From Stenotrophomonas africana (GTDB lineage: Bacteria; Pseudomonadota; Gammaproteobacteria; Xanthomonadales; Xanthomonadaceae), in NCBI RefSeq assembly GCF_013004645.1, contig NZ_JABEME010000007.1, positions 124,001-188,000 on the forward strand: a stretch of DNA of 64,000 bases, read 5' to 3'. A program made the position numbers and the translations under genes. The notes beneath the pieces were generated by a model. That model did no database searches and was not told where the DNA came from. It saw only the letters and a program-made list of their open reading frames with translations. Of the stretch, positions 1-8,133 are shown in pieces; the first letter of the stretch is position 1; each line of letters starts with the position of its first letter.

Positions 1-72
1 GCGCTCGACCCCGCCAGACAGATCGAACACAGCTTCAAAGGCATGGATGACAGGGTGACCAGTGGCCGGCAT
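1..72 (-). CDS. 5' end of an unknown gene leaving the window
   Basis: Read on the minus strand from an ATG at 72, the frame stays open to the window edge. The residues (MPATGHPVIHAFEAVFDLSG) look like ordinary protein rather than shadow reading. No convincing ribosome binding site lies upstream. Only 24 residues are visible, so no function can be assigned. Confidence 0.3.
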   Translation of the reverse strand, partial: MPATGHPVIHAFEAVFDLSGGVER

Positions 73-169
73 CGGGAGAGTCGTCGTGATGGGAAGGCCT
101 TATCCTGCCCTCCCGATCGTGACGGACCGGTCATCCGCATGCATTGGAACGATCAAGATGCCAGGCAGC

Positions 170-415
170 TCAGAGATCCTTCTTCTTGCCACTCAGGTCG
201 ATCGGCCTGTCGCTGCCCTTGCGCTCGCTCGACCACACTTCCATGCTCTTGTTGCAGCGGCTTTCGCGGGCAGCCACTTCGCGCGGCAGGTCCTTCAGGT
301 GCGGCGATTCCTGGCAGGCCTGGTGCATGTTGCTGTCGTCATAGGTGGCACAGGCGCTGAGCGAAGCCAGGGCAACGGCGGTGAGGGAGGCGCGAAGCAG
401 GGGCTGCAGGGTCAT
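170..415 (-). CDS. small lipoprotein, 81 aa
   Basis: A short secreted lipoprotein of unknown role. The N-terminus has a short hydrophobic stretch ending in the lipobox LSAC at residues 18-21, so cleavage and lipidation at Cys21 are expected. The rest is polar, with three further cysteines (34 and 54 among them) and a Lys-rich C-terminus (GKKKDL). I chose the internal ATG at 415 because the longer frame starting further upstream would bury the signal peptide. It stands alone, with the membrane-protein genes at 541 and 914 upstream on the same strand. I do not recognise the family. Confidence 0.75.
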   Translation of the reverse strand: MTLQPLLRASLTAVALASLSACATYDDSNMHQACQESPHLKDLPREVAARESRCNKSMEVWSSERKGSDRPIDLSGKKKDL

Positions 416-540
416 GGGGAGGTCTCGGGTGGTGCCGGGCTGGCCATGGAATTCAAATCCGTGACCCCGGGCACGCACAATCCGACCAACCGCACTTGTT
501 ATTCTATAACAGATGCGCGATAGTCCCGCGCCTGCTGGGA

Positions 541-810
541 TCAGGCGACGCAGATCATCAGGATCATGCTCAGCGCCAGCATCAGCACGAATATGCGCCG
601 GCTCAGCGCCAGGCAGGCCAGGCAGGCGGCCAGTGCCCAGGCAGCCAGCAGCGCGCAGGCCAGCAGCCACAGCCCGATCACGATCAAGGATCCACTGGCG
701 GGTGCGGACAGCGCGATCGCCTTGAACAGCGTCACGCCCAGCACACTGCCGAGTACGCCCGCCTGCAGGGCGATGGCATCGTGACGGGCAGGGGCGGGCG
801 GGTGGTGCAT
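541..810 (-). CDS. small inner-membrane protein, 89 aa
   Basis: A small hydrophobic protein with three likely membrane segments, the last two separated by only a few polar residues (roughly residues 13-35, 37-60 and 65-88). The start at 810 (MHHPPAPARHD) places a short polar N-terminus before the first helix; a longer reading to 894 adds residues that look non-coding. It sits between two other short membrane or lipoprotein genes on the same strand. No family recognised. Confidence 0.6.
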   Translation of the reverse strand: MHHPPAPARHDAIALQAGVLGSVLGVTLFKAIALSAPASGSLIVIGLWLLACALLAAWALAACLACLALSRRIFVLMLALSMILMICVA

Positions 811-913
811 GTCGGCGGCGTTCGTTCGCTGCGAGGAAGGCGCAGCCACTGTGCCCGACCGCATATCCACGCCATGTGTTTTTCGCGCATGCAATGCGCA
901 GCCGGCGCGGGCC

Positions 914-1456
914 TCAGTCGAACTCGCCCTCGGCCGATTCCAGCCGTTGCCGGTAGGCCGCCCGATGCTGGTACAGGCGTTGGCACTCGGCGGACCGGTG
1001 AATCCGGCTGGCCGGTTCGTTGGCCACGGCGTCGCACATCCTTGCGATGTGGTTGCTGGACGCCAGTTCGGTCACGAAGAACACGGCGGTGATGCCGGTA
1101 CCGAGCAGCACGACATAGAGCAGGCGGCTGAGCCAGCGCGTGCGCTTGCGCTCGAAGTGCTGCTGGAGGGTCAGGTCGAAGCGGATGATGCTGAGCACGA
1201 TCCAGATGATCGCGACCAGGAAGCAGAGCGTGGGCAGCAGGCCTCGCCAGATTCCTGCTTCGTACACCGACTCGCTGTAGTGAACCGCTGCCCCGGCACC
1301 GGCGATGGCGATCGCCAGTGCCCAGTTGCGGCCAAGCGAGAGCAGGTCATCGAGCAGCTTCTCGCGGTTCCTGGTCGATCCTGCTGCCACGTGGGTTCCA
1401 TCTCCATGCTGCGACCGGCGGCGGAACTGCCGCCGATCCTGCAGATGGTGGAGCAT
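914..1456 (-). CDS. predicted three-helix membrane protein
   Basis: The frame encodes up to 180 residues. About 30 polar residues at the N-terminus may be untranslated, since no clear Shine-Dalgarno marks the ATG and a GTG lies about 23 codons in. Three hydrophobic segments are visible (near NWALAIAIAGAGAAV, LLPTLCFLVAIIWIVL and LLYVVLLGTGITAVFFV). They are followed by a soluble C-terminal domain with two cysteines. It ends upstream of the 541-810 gene and begins 29 bases after the reductase gene on the same strand, so co-transcription is possible. Function unknown. Confidence 0.6.
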   Translation of the reverse strand: MLHHLQDRRQFRRRSQHGDGTHVAAGSTRNREKLLDDLLSLGRNWALAIAIAGAGAAVHYSESVYEAGIWRGLLPTLCFLVAIIWIVLSIIRFDLTLQQHFERKRTRWLSRLLYVVLLGTGITAVFFVTELASSNHIARMCDAVANEPASRIHRSAECQRLYQHRAAYRQRLESAEGEFD

Positions 1457-1484
1457 CGCTGCGGTGATGAGAAGACCGCGCGGC

Positions 1485-2723
1485 TCAATGTGCGATGGCG
1501 CGGGCGCCGATCCAGCGTCGGCAGCGGCGGGTCCGACACTTCGCGGCCGCCTGTGCCAGCAGCAGTGCCCATACCGGCGAGACCGTGGGTGCGGTGGGGC
1601 GGCGCCGGCTCAACCGGCCCAGCTGATACTTCACTGCGGCCATGTGCGCACTGGCCGCCAGCGGCTTGCTGCGCCAGTTGATGTTGCGCAGTGTCGGCAC
1701 CGGGTCACGGCCCTGTTGCCAGTGCTGCGGCAGATCCGGCTCGATCGCCAGCGCCGTGGCGATGCCGACCATGGCCACGCCGCTGGCCAGCACCTGCTCT
1801 GCCACTTCGCGGCGGCGGATGCCACCGGTGACCATCAGCGGCATCGTTGCCACCGTAGCGATCTCGCGTGCGAATTCGAGGAAGTACGCTTCGCGGGCCA
1901 CGCTGCGTTCGTCGCGTGCGGCGCCGGTCATGGCCGGTGCTTCATAGCTGCCGCCGGACAGTTCGACCAGATCCACGCCGAGGGGCGCCAGCATCTGCAC
2001 CACTGCGCGCGCGTCCTCGGGCGAAAAACCGCCGCGCTGGAAGTCGGCGGAGTTGAGTTTCACCGCCACCACGAACGTGGGCGCCACGGCCGCGCGCACA
2101 CCCTGCACGATCTCCAGCAGCAGGCGCGCACGGTTCTGTAGGCTGCCACCCCAGCGGTCATCGCGGCGGTTCGACAGCGGCGACAGGAACTGGCTGAGCA
2201 GGTAGCCGTGCGCGGCATGGATCTCCACCCCGCTGAAACCCGCGCGCTCGGCCAGCTCGGCACTGCGGATGAAGCGCGCGATCACCGAGTCGATGTCGTC
2301 CTCGGTCATCGCCTTGGGCGGTGCGAACTGCTTGGACAGCGCGCCCATCTGCAATGCGACGGCTGACGGCGCGAGCGCAGGCTGGCCAAGTGCGGCCGGC
2401 ATCTGCCGCCCCGGGTGATTGATCTGCATCCACATCTGCGCGCCCCGCGTGCGGGCAGTGTCCGCCCAGGCGGTGAAGCGGTCGAGGTGGCGGTCGTCCT
2501 CCAGTACCACGCCACCCGGCCCGGTCATCGCGCGCCCATCGACCATCACGTTGCCGGTGATGATCAGTCCGGCGCCACCGTCGGCCCAGCGCTGGTACAA
2601 CTGCAGCAGCGCTTCGGAGGGGGCGTGGTCGGCGTCGGCCATGTTTTCTTCCATCGCCGCCTTGGCGATGCGGTTGCGGATGACGGCACCAGAGGGCAGT
2701 GCCAGGGGCGAGAACAGCGACAT
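1485..2723 (-). CDS. NADH:flavin oxidoreductase, old yellow enzyme family, 412 aa
   Basis: An FMN-dependent TIM-barrel ene-reductase of the old-yellow-enzyme class, cytosolic, expected to reduce activated C=C bonds or xenobiotic electrophiles with NAD(P)H. Family features in order: the N-terminal LPSGAVIRNRIAKAAM segment, the QINHPGRQ motif, the HAAHGYLLSQFLSP motif supplying the substrate-binding histidines, GGSLQNRARLLLEIV, and the FMN-phosphate region LMVTGGIRRR followed by VGIATALAIEPDLP. Length is slightly above the usual 360-400. The last 30 or so residues are Arg/Ala-rich and unlike the family, so a small C-terminal frameshift is possible. It is divergent from a MerR regulator, with a MerR-type operator between them at 2760, so induction by an electrophile or drug is likely. 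Confidence 0.9.
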   Translation of the reverse strand: MSLFSPLALPSGAVIRNRIAKAAMEENMADADHAPSEALLQLYQRWADGGAGLIITGNVMVDGRAMTGPGGVVLEDDRHLDRFTAWADTARTRGAQMWMQINHPGRQMPAALGQPALAPSAVALQMGALSKQFAPPKAMTEDDIDSVIARFIRSAELAERAGFSGVEIHAAHGYLLSQFLSPLSNRRDDRWGGSLQNRARLLLEIVQGVRAAVAPTFVVAVKLNSADFQRGGFSPEDARAVVQMLAPLGVDLVELSGGSYEAPAMTGAARDERSVAREAYFLEFAREIATVATMPLMVTGGIRRREVAEQVLASGVAMVGIATALAIEPDLPQHWQQGRDPVPTLRNINWRSKPLAASAHMAAVKYQLGRLSRRRPTAPTVSPVWALLLAQAAAKCRTRRCRRWIGARAIAH

Positions 2724-2753
2724 CGGACAGCTCCAGGACAGGGGAATGGCGCT

Positions 2754-2784
2754 ACGCTAACCTTCAAGTTTGATTGAAGGTCAA
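2754..2784 (-). promoter_or_regulatory. MerR-type promoter/operator of the reductase gene
   Basis: A perfect 8-bp inverted repeat, ACCTTCAA and TTGAAGGT with a 6-bp centre, spans 2760-2781. On the minus strand it lies between a -35 element TTGACC (2784-2779) and a -10-like TAGCGT (2759-2754), separated by 19 bp. An overlong 19-bp spacer filled by a dyad is the hallmark of promoters that MerR-family activators untwist. It controls the reductase and probably also the divergent merR gene. Confidence 0.75.
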
Positions 2785-2812
2785 CAGGTTCCGATGCCGA
2801 GGATTCAGGTAG

Positions 2813-3292
2813 ATGAAGATCGGTGAGCTGGCCCGCCGCACGGGCCTGGCAGCGTCGCGCATCCGCTTCTACGAGGAGGCCGGGTTGCTGGTGGCCCAGC
2901 GGCAGGCCAACGGCTACCGCGACTATCCCGAGCAGGCGGTCCTGCTGCTGGAACTGATTACCGGTGCGCAGCGTGCCGGTTTCAGCCTGGAGGAGATACG
3001 CGCCTTGCTGCCACCGGACATGGGCCAGTGGCAGCACGACGCATTGATCACGATGCTGCAGCAGAAGGTGGCCGACATCGAGGCGCTGCAGTTGCGGCTG
3101 GCACAGAGCCGGGAGCACCTGCTGGCGCTGATCGAGGACATCCAGGCACGGCCGGAGGGCATCGACTGCGCGGCCAACTCGCGGCGGGTGCTGGAGCGCG
3201 TCAAGCGCGGTGAGCTGGCGCGACCGACGCTGGCGGCCGGCGACACAGCGTTGCTGCGGCCGGATCGCCGCCGCCGCGCGGGCGGCAGCTGA
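2813..3292 (+). CDS. MerR family transcriptional regulator, 159 aa
   Basis: Starts with the MerR winged helix-turn-helix (MKIGELARRTGLAASRIRFY, then EEAGLL and NGYRDYPE), which covers residues 1-70. A long coiled-coil dimerisation helix follows (residues 80-120, LQQKVADIEALQLRLAQSRE). The C-terminal part holds a single cysteine (IDCAANS) and no paired metal-binding loop, so it is unlikely to be a metal sensor; sensing of organic compounds or oxidants is more plausible. It is divergent from the old-yellow-enzyme gene and shares the operator at 2760, the usual arrangement of regulator and target. Confidence 0.92.
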   Translation: MKIGELARRTGLAASRIRFYEEAGLLVAQRQANGYRDYPEQAVLLLELITGAQRAGFSLEEIRALLPPDMGQWQHDALITMLQQKVADIEALQLRLAQSREHLLALIEDIQARPEGIDCAANSRRVLERVKRGELARPTLAAGDTALLRPDRRRRAGGS

Positions 3293-3308
3293 CGATCCGA
3301 CGCGAAGG

Positions 3309-4520
3309 TCAGTGGCTGCCCACGCCGGCTGCCTTGCGCTTCTTGTCCAGCATCACCGCCACGCACCACAGCAGCAGGCCGCCGATCGCGGTGGCCGCAC
3401 CGACATAGCCGGTGCTGGCCGGGCTGAAGCCGGCACTGATCGCCATGCCGCCCAGCCACGGGCCGAGGGCATTGGCGGTATTGAAGGCGGCATGGTTGGA
3501 GGCGGCGGCCAGGGTCTGCGCTTCGCCGGCCACGTCCATCAGGCGCGTCTGCAGTACCGCCGCCAGCGCGCCCATCGTGCCCACGGTGATGATCATCGGG
3601 CCGATGGTCCACACCGATTGCGCGGCCAGCGGATACAGCAGAAGCATCACGATCGACCACAGCAGCACCACTGCAGCGGCCTTGAAGTGGAACTTGTCGA
3701 CCAGCCAGCCACCGGCGATGTTGCCGATGATCGCGCCGATGCCGAACACGCCCACTGCCAGCGGCATCCAGGATTCGGCCACGCCGGTGACCTGCACCAG
3801 GGTCGGCGCCAGGTAGGTGAACACGCAGAACATGCCGGCGAAGCCAACGGCGCCGATCGCCAGCGCCAGCCACACCTGGGGGGTGTTGAAGGCGCGCAGT
3901 TCGCGCATCGGCGAGGTGCGCACTTCGTCCGGATCCGGCAGCAGGAAGCGCGCGATCATCGCCACGGTGGCAACGGCCAGCACGCTGACCAGGGCAAAGG
4001 CGGTGCGCCAGCTCAGCTGCTGGCCCAGCCAGGTGGTCAGCGGATTGCCGACCAGGATCGCGATCGACAGGCCCAGCAACACGCGCGACATCGCCTGGCC
4101 GCGCTGGCCGGCCGGGCTGATCGCGGCGGCCACCAGCATCGCCACGCCGAAGTAGGCGCCATGCGGCAGGCCGGCGACGAAACGCGCAATGAGCATCGTG
4201 CCGTAGTTTGGTGCCAGCGCGCTGGCCAGGTTGCCGACGGCATAGAAGCCCATCAGTGCCAGCAGCAGCTTGCGGCGCGGGAAGCTGGCGCCGACGAAGG
4301 CGAGGATCGGGGCGCCGACCACCACGCCGATGGCGTAGGCGCTGATCAGGTGGCCGACCTGGGTTTCGGAGATCGACAGGCCGCGGCTGATCTCAAGCAT
4401 CAGGCCCATGCTGGCGAATTCGCTGGTGCCGATGGCGAAGCCGCCCAGGGACAGGGCTAGGATGATCAGGGTGCGCTGACGGGGCGTCAGCCGCGCAGCC
4501 AGGGAAGAGTTGGGGCTCAT
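3309..4520 (-). CDS. MFS transporter, DHA1/AraJ-type efflux permease, 403 aa
   Basis: A twelve-helix major facilitator superfamily exporter of the inner membrane. The first helix (LIILALSLGGFAIGTSEF) is typical of the sugar-efflux/AraJ group with its GTSEF motif. The loop 2-3 signature appears as GAPILAFVGASFPRRKLLL, and helix 5 carries GNPLTTWLGQ. I placed the start at the ATG at 4520 (MSPNSSLAARLTPRQR); the longer frame to 4565 adds an unlikely leader. Its end faces the end of merR 16 bases away (convergent). The substrate cannot be predicted; proton-driven efflux of sugars or drugs is the family norm. Confidence 0.92.
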   Translation of the reverse strand: MSPNSSLAARLTPRQRTLIILALSLGGFAIGTSEFASMGLMLEISRGLSISETQVGHLISAYAIGVVVGAPILAFVGASFPRRKLLLALMGFYAVGNLASALAPNYGTMLIARFVAGLPHGAYFGVAMLVAAAISPAGQRGQAMSRVLLGLSIAILVGNPLTTWLGQQLSWRTAFALVSVLAVATVAMIARFLLPDPDEVRTSPMRELRAFNTPQVWLALAIGAVGFAGMFCVFTYLAPTLVQVTGVAESWMPLAVGVFGIGAIIGNIAGGWLVDKFHFKAAAVVLLWSIVMLLLYPLAAQSVWTIGPMIITVGTMGALAAVLQTRLMDVAGEAQTLAAASNHAAFNTANALGPWLGGMAISAGFSPASTGYVGAATAIGGLLLWCVAVMLDKKRKAAGVGSH

Positions 4521-4646
4521 GCGGGGCGCGATGGGGGCGGGGAGCCGGTCATTGTACTGCTGCACCGCAACAAGGGCAGCAGCACTCAGGGTAAATCAGC
4601 GTTTGATCGGTGACACGTTCGCCCACCCCGCCACCGCGCTGCGCGA

Positions 4647-5066
4647 TCAGATGCCCAGCGCCGCCCGGGCGTGCGCATACTTGCCGCGCAGGCGCCCGGC
4701 CGTCGCCGCGTCGAGAATAGCCAGGCGCTGCGGATCGGCGTTGTCATCCAGATCGGCCTGCTTCACCTTCAGTGCCAGCGGGTGGGCGGCAATGCGCGCG
4801 TAGTAGCTGTCCGCGTCGGGGGCCGCGTCGCGGTTGAGCAGTTGCACCGCCTCGCGCAGCGGTGCGGGAAATGCCTCGATCCGTGCGGCAAACGCCGGAC
4901 AGTCTTCGGCTACGTCATGCAGCCAGGCCACCACTTCGGCGTCATCGTCGCCGCGTACTGCGGCCGCCACCCGCGCCACATGGCAGATGTAAGGCTGGCC
5001 AGCCTTGTCGATCTGGCCTGTGTGGGCTTCGGTGGCCAGCGTGCGTGCAAGTGCTACCCAGTCCAT
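4647..5066 (-). CDS. HD-domain phosphohydrolase-like protein, 139 aa
   Basis: A small single-domain protein of the RelA/SpoT-type HD fold. Visible metal-ligand motifs are EAHTGQIDKAGQPYICHVARVA near residues 13-34, WLHDVAED (the HD pair, about residues 48-55), and a late D residue in KQADLDDNAD. This order of ligands matches small stand-alone HD proteins that resemble the hydrolase half of SpoT. Nucleotide phosphohydrolase activity is inferred only from the family. It is divergent from the small gene at 5197. Confidence 0.82.
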   Translation of the reverse strand: MDWVALARTLATEAHTGQIDKAGQPYICHVARVAAAVRGDDDAEVVAWLHDVAEDCPAFAARIEAFPAPLREAVQLLNRDAAPDADSYYARIAAHPLALKVKQADLDDNADPQRLAILDAATAGRLRGKYAHARAALGI

Positions 5067-5196
5067 CGCAGTCTCCTTGGATATCCGCGGACAGTTTCGC
5101 GCAAAACCCGCAGCGCTTGTGCATACGCCGATGACACTGCGATGGGCATGATGGCTGGGCAGGGGACGCAGTGTCGCCCCGACAAGGAGGAATGCG

Positions 5197-5454
5197 ATGC
5201 AGGAATTCAGGCATGTGCTGGAAACCCGCGGCCGCTATCAGCTGGTAGCAGTGTCCTACGAGCCGGTGTACGCTCCGGGCGATGTGGTCGGCCATGCGGT
5301 CGTCGCCGACGATGGGGATCGTCTGACCGACCTGGTATCACTGGCCGAAGCGCGTCAACTGCTGTTGCAGCGGGTGCGTGAAGAGGGCGAAGAGCCCGGG
5401 CTGGAGAACGAAAACAACCTGCGGAAGAAGGCGTCGCGCTGGCGCCGCCGCTAG
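5197..5454 (+). CDS. conserved hypothetical protein, 85 aa
   Basis: A small soluble protein with a strong ribosome binding site (AAGGAGG about six bases before the ATG). The first 60 residues look like a compact beta-rich domain (RYQLVAVSYEPVYAPGD, HAVVADDGDRL). The last 25 are charged and probably disordered (EEGEEPGLENENNLRKK). It ends 36 bases before virD4 on the same strand and could share its transcript, but nothing ties it to secretion. No family recognised. Confidence 0.72.
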   Translation: MQEFRHVLETRGRYQLVAVSYEPVYAPGDVVGHAVVADDGDRLTDLVSLAEARQLLLQRVREEGEEPGLENENNLRKKASRWRRR

Positions 5455-5490
5455 GCCGTCGCGCCCTCGTGCGCATCATGGAGGATTCGG

Positions 5491-7170
5491 GTGTTGCCCA
5501 GTAAGAAGTATCTGCTCATCGCCATCGTCACGCTGGCGACCCTGCTGCTTGGTTTCGTGTTTTCCGGCTACCTGACCCTGTTGTTCCTGGGCCTGGATAC
5601 CAAGCTGTTCACCTGGAACACGTACTACCAGTACTACCACGCCATTGGCCAGCCACAGGTCGCGCCCTTCGTGGGCAAGATCAAATGGGCCAGCTACGTG
5701 GGCTTCGGCCTGCCGTTGCTGGTACTGGTGGTGACCGGCCTGGTGCTGCTGCTGAAGAAGGACAAGCGCTCGCTGCATGGCGACGCGCGCTTCGCCACCG
5801 GCGCCGACCTGTCCAGGCACGGCATGTTCAAGAAGACCGGTCAGAGCATCGTGGTCGGCAGCCATGGCGGCAAGCTGGTGCGGCTGGACGGCCAGCAGTT
5901 CGTGATCCTGGCCGCGCCGACCCGCTCGGGCAAGGGCGTGGGCGTGGTCATCCCGAACCTGCTGGAGTACGGCGAATCGCTGGTGGTGCTGGACATCAAG
6001 CAGGAGAACTTCGATCTGACCAGCGGCTGGCGCGCCAGCCAGGGCCAGGAGATCTACCTGTTCAATCCCTTCGCAGAAGATCGGCGCACGCACCGCTGGA
6101 ACCCGCTCAGTTACGTGTCCGATGACCCGGCGTTCCGGGTTTCGGACCTGATGAGCATTGCGGCGATGCTGTATCCGGATGGTGCCGAGGACCAGAAATT
6201 CTGGGTCAGTCAGGCGCGCAACGCGTTCATGGCCTTCACCCTCTATCTGTTCGAGAATTGGGACGACGAGCGCAGCAGCGGTTTCCCGGGCGGCTCGGGC
6301 ACGCCCACGCTGGGGGCTGTCTACCGGTTGTCATCGGGTGACGGCACCGAGTTGAAGAAGTACCTCAAGGCCTTGTCGGAGCGGCCGTTCCTCAGCGCCA
6401 ACGCGCGTTCGGCGTTCGCCAACATGCTGTCCCAGGCCGATGAGACCTTCGCCTCGATCCTGGGCACCTTCAAGGAACCGCTCAATCCCTGGATCAACCC
6501 GGTGCTGGACAAGGCCACCAGCAGCAACGACTTCCTGCTGACCGACGTCCGCAAGAAGAAGATGACCATCTACATCGGCATCCAGCCGAACAAGCTGGCC
6601 GAGAGCCGGCTGATCATCAACCTGTTCTTCAGCCAGCTGATCAACCTCAATACCAAGGAACTGCCCAAGTCCAACCCGGACCTGAAGTACCAGTGCCTGC
6701 TGTTGATGGACGAATTCACCTCGATCGGCAAAGTCGAGATCATCGCCTCGGCGGTGTCCTACATGGCCGGTTACAACATCCGCCTGCTGCCAATCATCCA
6801 GAGCATGTCCCAGCTCGATGCCACCTACGGGCGGGAGGTGTCGCGCACGATCATCACCAACCACGCGCTGCAGATCCTGTATGCGCCGCGCGAGCAGCAG
6901 GATGCAAACGACTACTCGGACATGCTGGGCTACACCACCATCCGCAAGAAGAACGTCACCCACGCCCGCGAGAAGACCCACAGCTTCACCGAAGAGCGGC
7001 GCGCGCTGATGCTGCCGCAGGAACTGAAAGCAATGGGGCCGGACAAGGAAGTGTTCCTGTACGAGGGCATACCGCATCCAGTGAAGTGCGACAAGATCCG
7101 CTATTACAAGGACCGCTACTTCACTTCGAGGCTGCTGCCAAAAGTCGACGTCCCCATGCTTAACGTCTAA
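5491..7170 (+). CDS. virD4: VirD4, type IV secretion coupling ATPase, 559 aa
   Basis: The inner-membrane coupling protein that recognises the XVIPCD domain of effectors and hands them to the secretion channel. Two N-terminal membrane helices (residues 8-33 and about 65-85) are followed by the cytosolic ATPase. That domain has a Walker A APTRSGKGVGV near residues 140-150, the VLDIKQENF segment, and a Walker B LLLMDEFTSIGK near 402-413. The start is GTG at 5491, with GGAG nine bases upstream (5480-5483). It stands apart from virB7 by 427 bases, as in Xanthomonas. All motifs are intact, so an active coupling protein is expected. Confidence 0.97.
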   Translation: MLPSKKYLLIAIVTLATLLLGFVFSGYLTLLFLGLDTKLFTWNTYYQYYHAIGQPQVAPFVGKIKWASYVGFGLPLLVLVVTGLVLLLKKDKRSLHGDARFATGADLSRHGMFKKTGQSIVVGSHGGKLVRLDGQQFVILAAPTRSGKGVGVVIPNLLEYGESLVVLDIKQENFDLTSGWRASQGQEIYLFNPFAEDRRTHRWNPLSYVSDDPAFRVSDLMSIAAMLYPDGAEDQKFWVSQARNAFMAFTLYLFENWDDERSSGFPGGSGTPTLGAVYRLSSGDGTELKKYLKALSERPFLSANARSAFANMLSQADETFASILGTFKEPLNPWINPVLDKATSSNDFLLTDVRKKKMTIYIGIQPNKLAESRLIINLFFSQLINLNTKELPKSNPDLKYQCLLLMDEFTSIGKVEIIASAVSYMAGYNIRLLPIIQSMSQLDATYGREVSRTIITNHALQILYAPREQQDANDYSDMLGYTTIRKKNVTHAREKTHSFTEERRALMLPQELKAMGPDKEVFLYEGIPHPVKCDKIRYYKDRYFTSRLLPKVDVPMLNV

Positions 7171-7597
7171 TTCACGTCGCTAAATTTGTGACGTAGATTC
7201 ATATTCATCGACGTGAAAACGTGAGATGAGTCAAGAATTCGGCATCTGTTCATGGATTTTCAGACTTGTCTGACATGGAATTGACGCGTGGTTGTGTAAC
7301 TCTGTGTTCGTCATCCAGAAGTGTGTGTTGGATGGCAAAAGTTGTAGCGCAGGGTGGCCAGGAGTTTGTGCCATGGAAACAAGGATGGTTTCGACGTTGG
7401 TGAGGGTGTGCGGGTGTGTCGTCGACAGTGTCTGGCGGCCCCGCGACTTGGTTGGCAGCTTTCGGGCTGCAGGGGAGCCGGGGCAGGTGTGCTGCATGCC
7501 AGCGCGTCTCCCCGATTCCGGCGTGCGCCATGCAGCGCCGGACGACCAGGGAGCCAACGCTCGGGACTGCTTTTTCGTACGTCAAAGTGAAGCCCGT
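7171..7597 (+). promoter_or_regulatory. virB operon promoter region and long leader
   Basis: No gene is visible in these 427 bases between virD4 and virB7. The left end holds a perfect 9-bp inverted repeat, TTCACGTCG (7171-7179) and CGACGTGAA (7209-7217), with further ACGTG copies between and beside the arms; this looks like an operator. The stretch from 7250 to 7566 contains ten GGA trinucleotides (7254, 7277, 7330, 7361, 7375, 7383, 7474, 7540, 7550, 7564), the core of CsrA/RsmA sites. A CsrA-repressed virB leader is reported in Xanthomonas citri; the same control here is inference. Confidence 0.55.
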
Positions 7598-8044
7598 ATG
7601 AATCAGGCGTTTATCGCGAAAATGTCCATCGCCGCAGTCGCGGCGCTGATGGTGGCAGGTTGTGCCACCAAGTCCGCTCCCGATTTCGGCGGCCGCTGGA
7701 AGCCGGTCAACCGCTTTGCGGCGGCGACGACCGAAATCCCGCTGTACTCCAGCTACGTCTACCAAGCCTCGCCGATGGATGGCACGCTCAAAGCCATGCT
7801 CGAGCGCTGGGCCAAGGATTCCGGACGCACGCTTGATTACCGCCTCAGCTCGGACTTCACCCTGTACGGCGCGGTCTCGAACATCGACACCACCAACGCT
7901 CAGCAGGCCGTGATCGATCTCACGGCGGCCTATGCGGCACAGGGCATCTCCGTCTCCATTGTTGGCAACCAGATCGTTGTGCAGAGCGCTGGCTCGACGC
8001 CCACCGCGTCGGCGCAGGGCGCTGATTCCAACAGCGGCACCTGA
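7598..8044 (+). CDS. virB7: VirB7, T4SS outer-membrane lipoprotein with N0 domain, 148 aa
   Basis: The outer-membrane lipoprotein of the T4SS core complex. A signal peptide ends in the lipobox VAGC (Cys24 or nearby). It is followed by PDFGGRWKPVN, the short segment that binds VirB9 in the X. citri homologue. Unlike the tiny VirB7 of Agrobacterium, it continues into a globular domain (residues about 50-135) of the N0 type seen in secretins and in xanthomonad VirB7. The ATG at 7598 was chosen because it places the signal peptide at the N-terminus; the open frame extends far upstream but without coding character. First gene of the virB7-virB6 operon. Confidence 0.93.
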   Translation: MNQAFIAKMSIAAVAALMVAGCATKSAPDFGGRWKPVNRFAAATTEIPLYSSYVYQASPMDGTLKAMLERWAKDSGRTLDYRLSSDFTLYGAVSNIDTTNAQQAVIDLTAAYAAQGISVSIVGNQIVVQSAGSTPTASAQGADSNSGT

Positions 8045-8133
8045 GTCCACCTCGAAATCATCGAACGTGCCGCTCCCCGCGCCTGTCGCAGGGGTGCCAC
8101 GCCCATTGATGTTTCAGCAGTACGGAAGAATCC

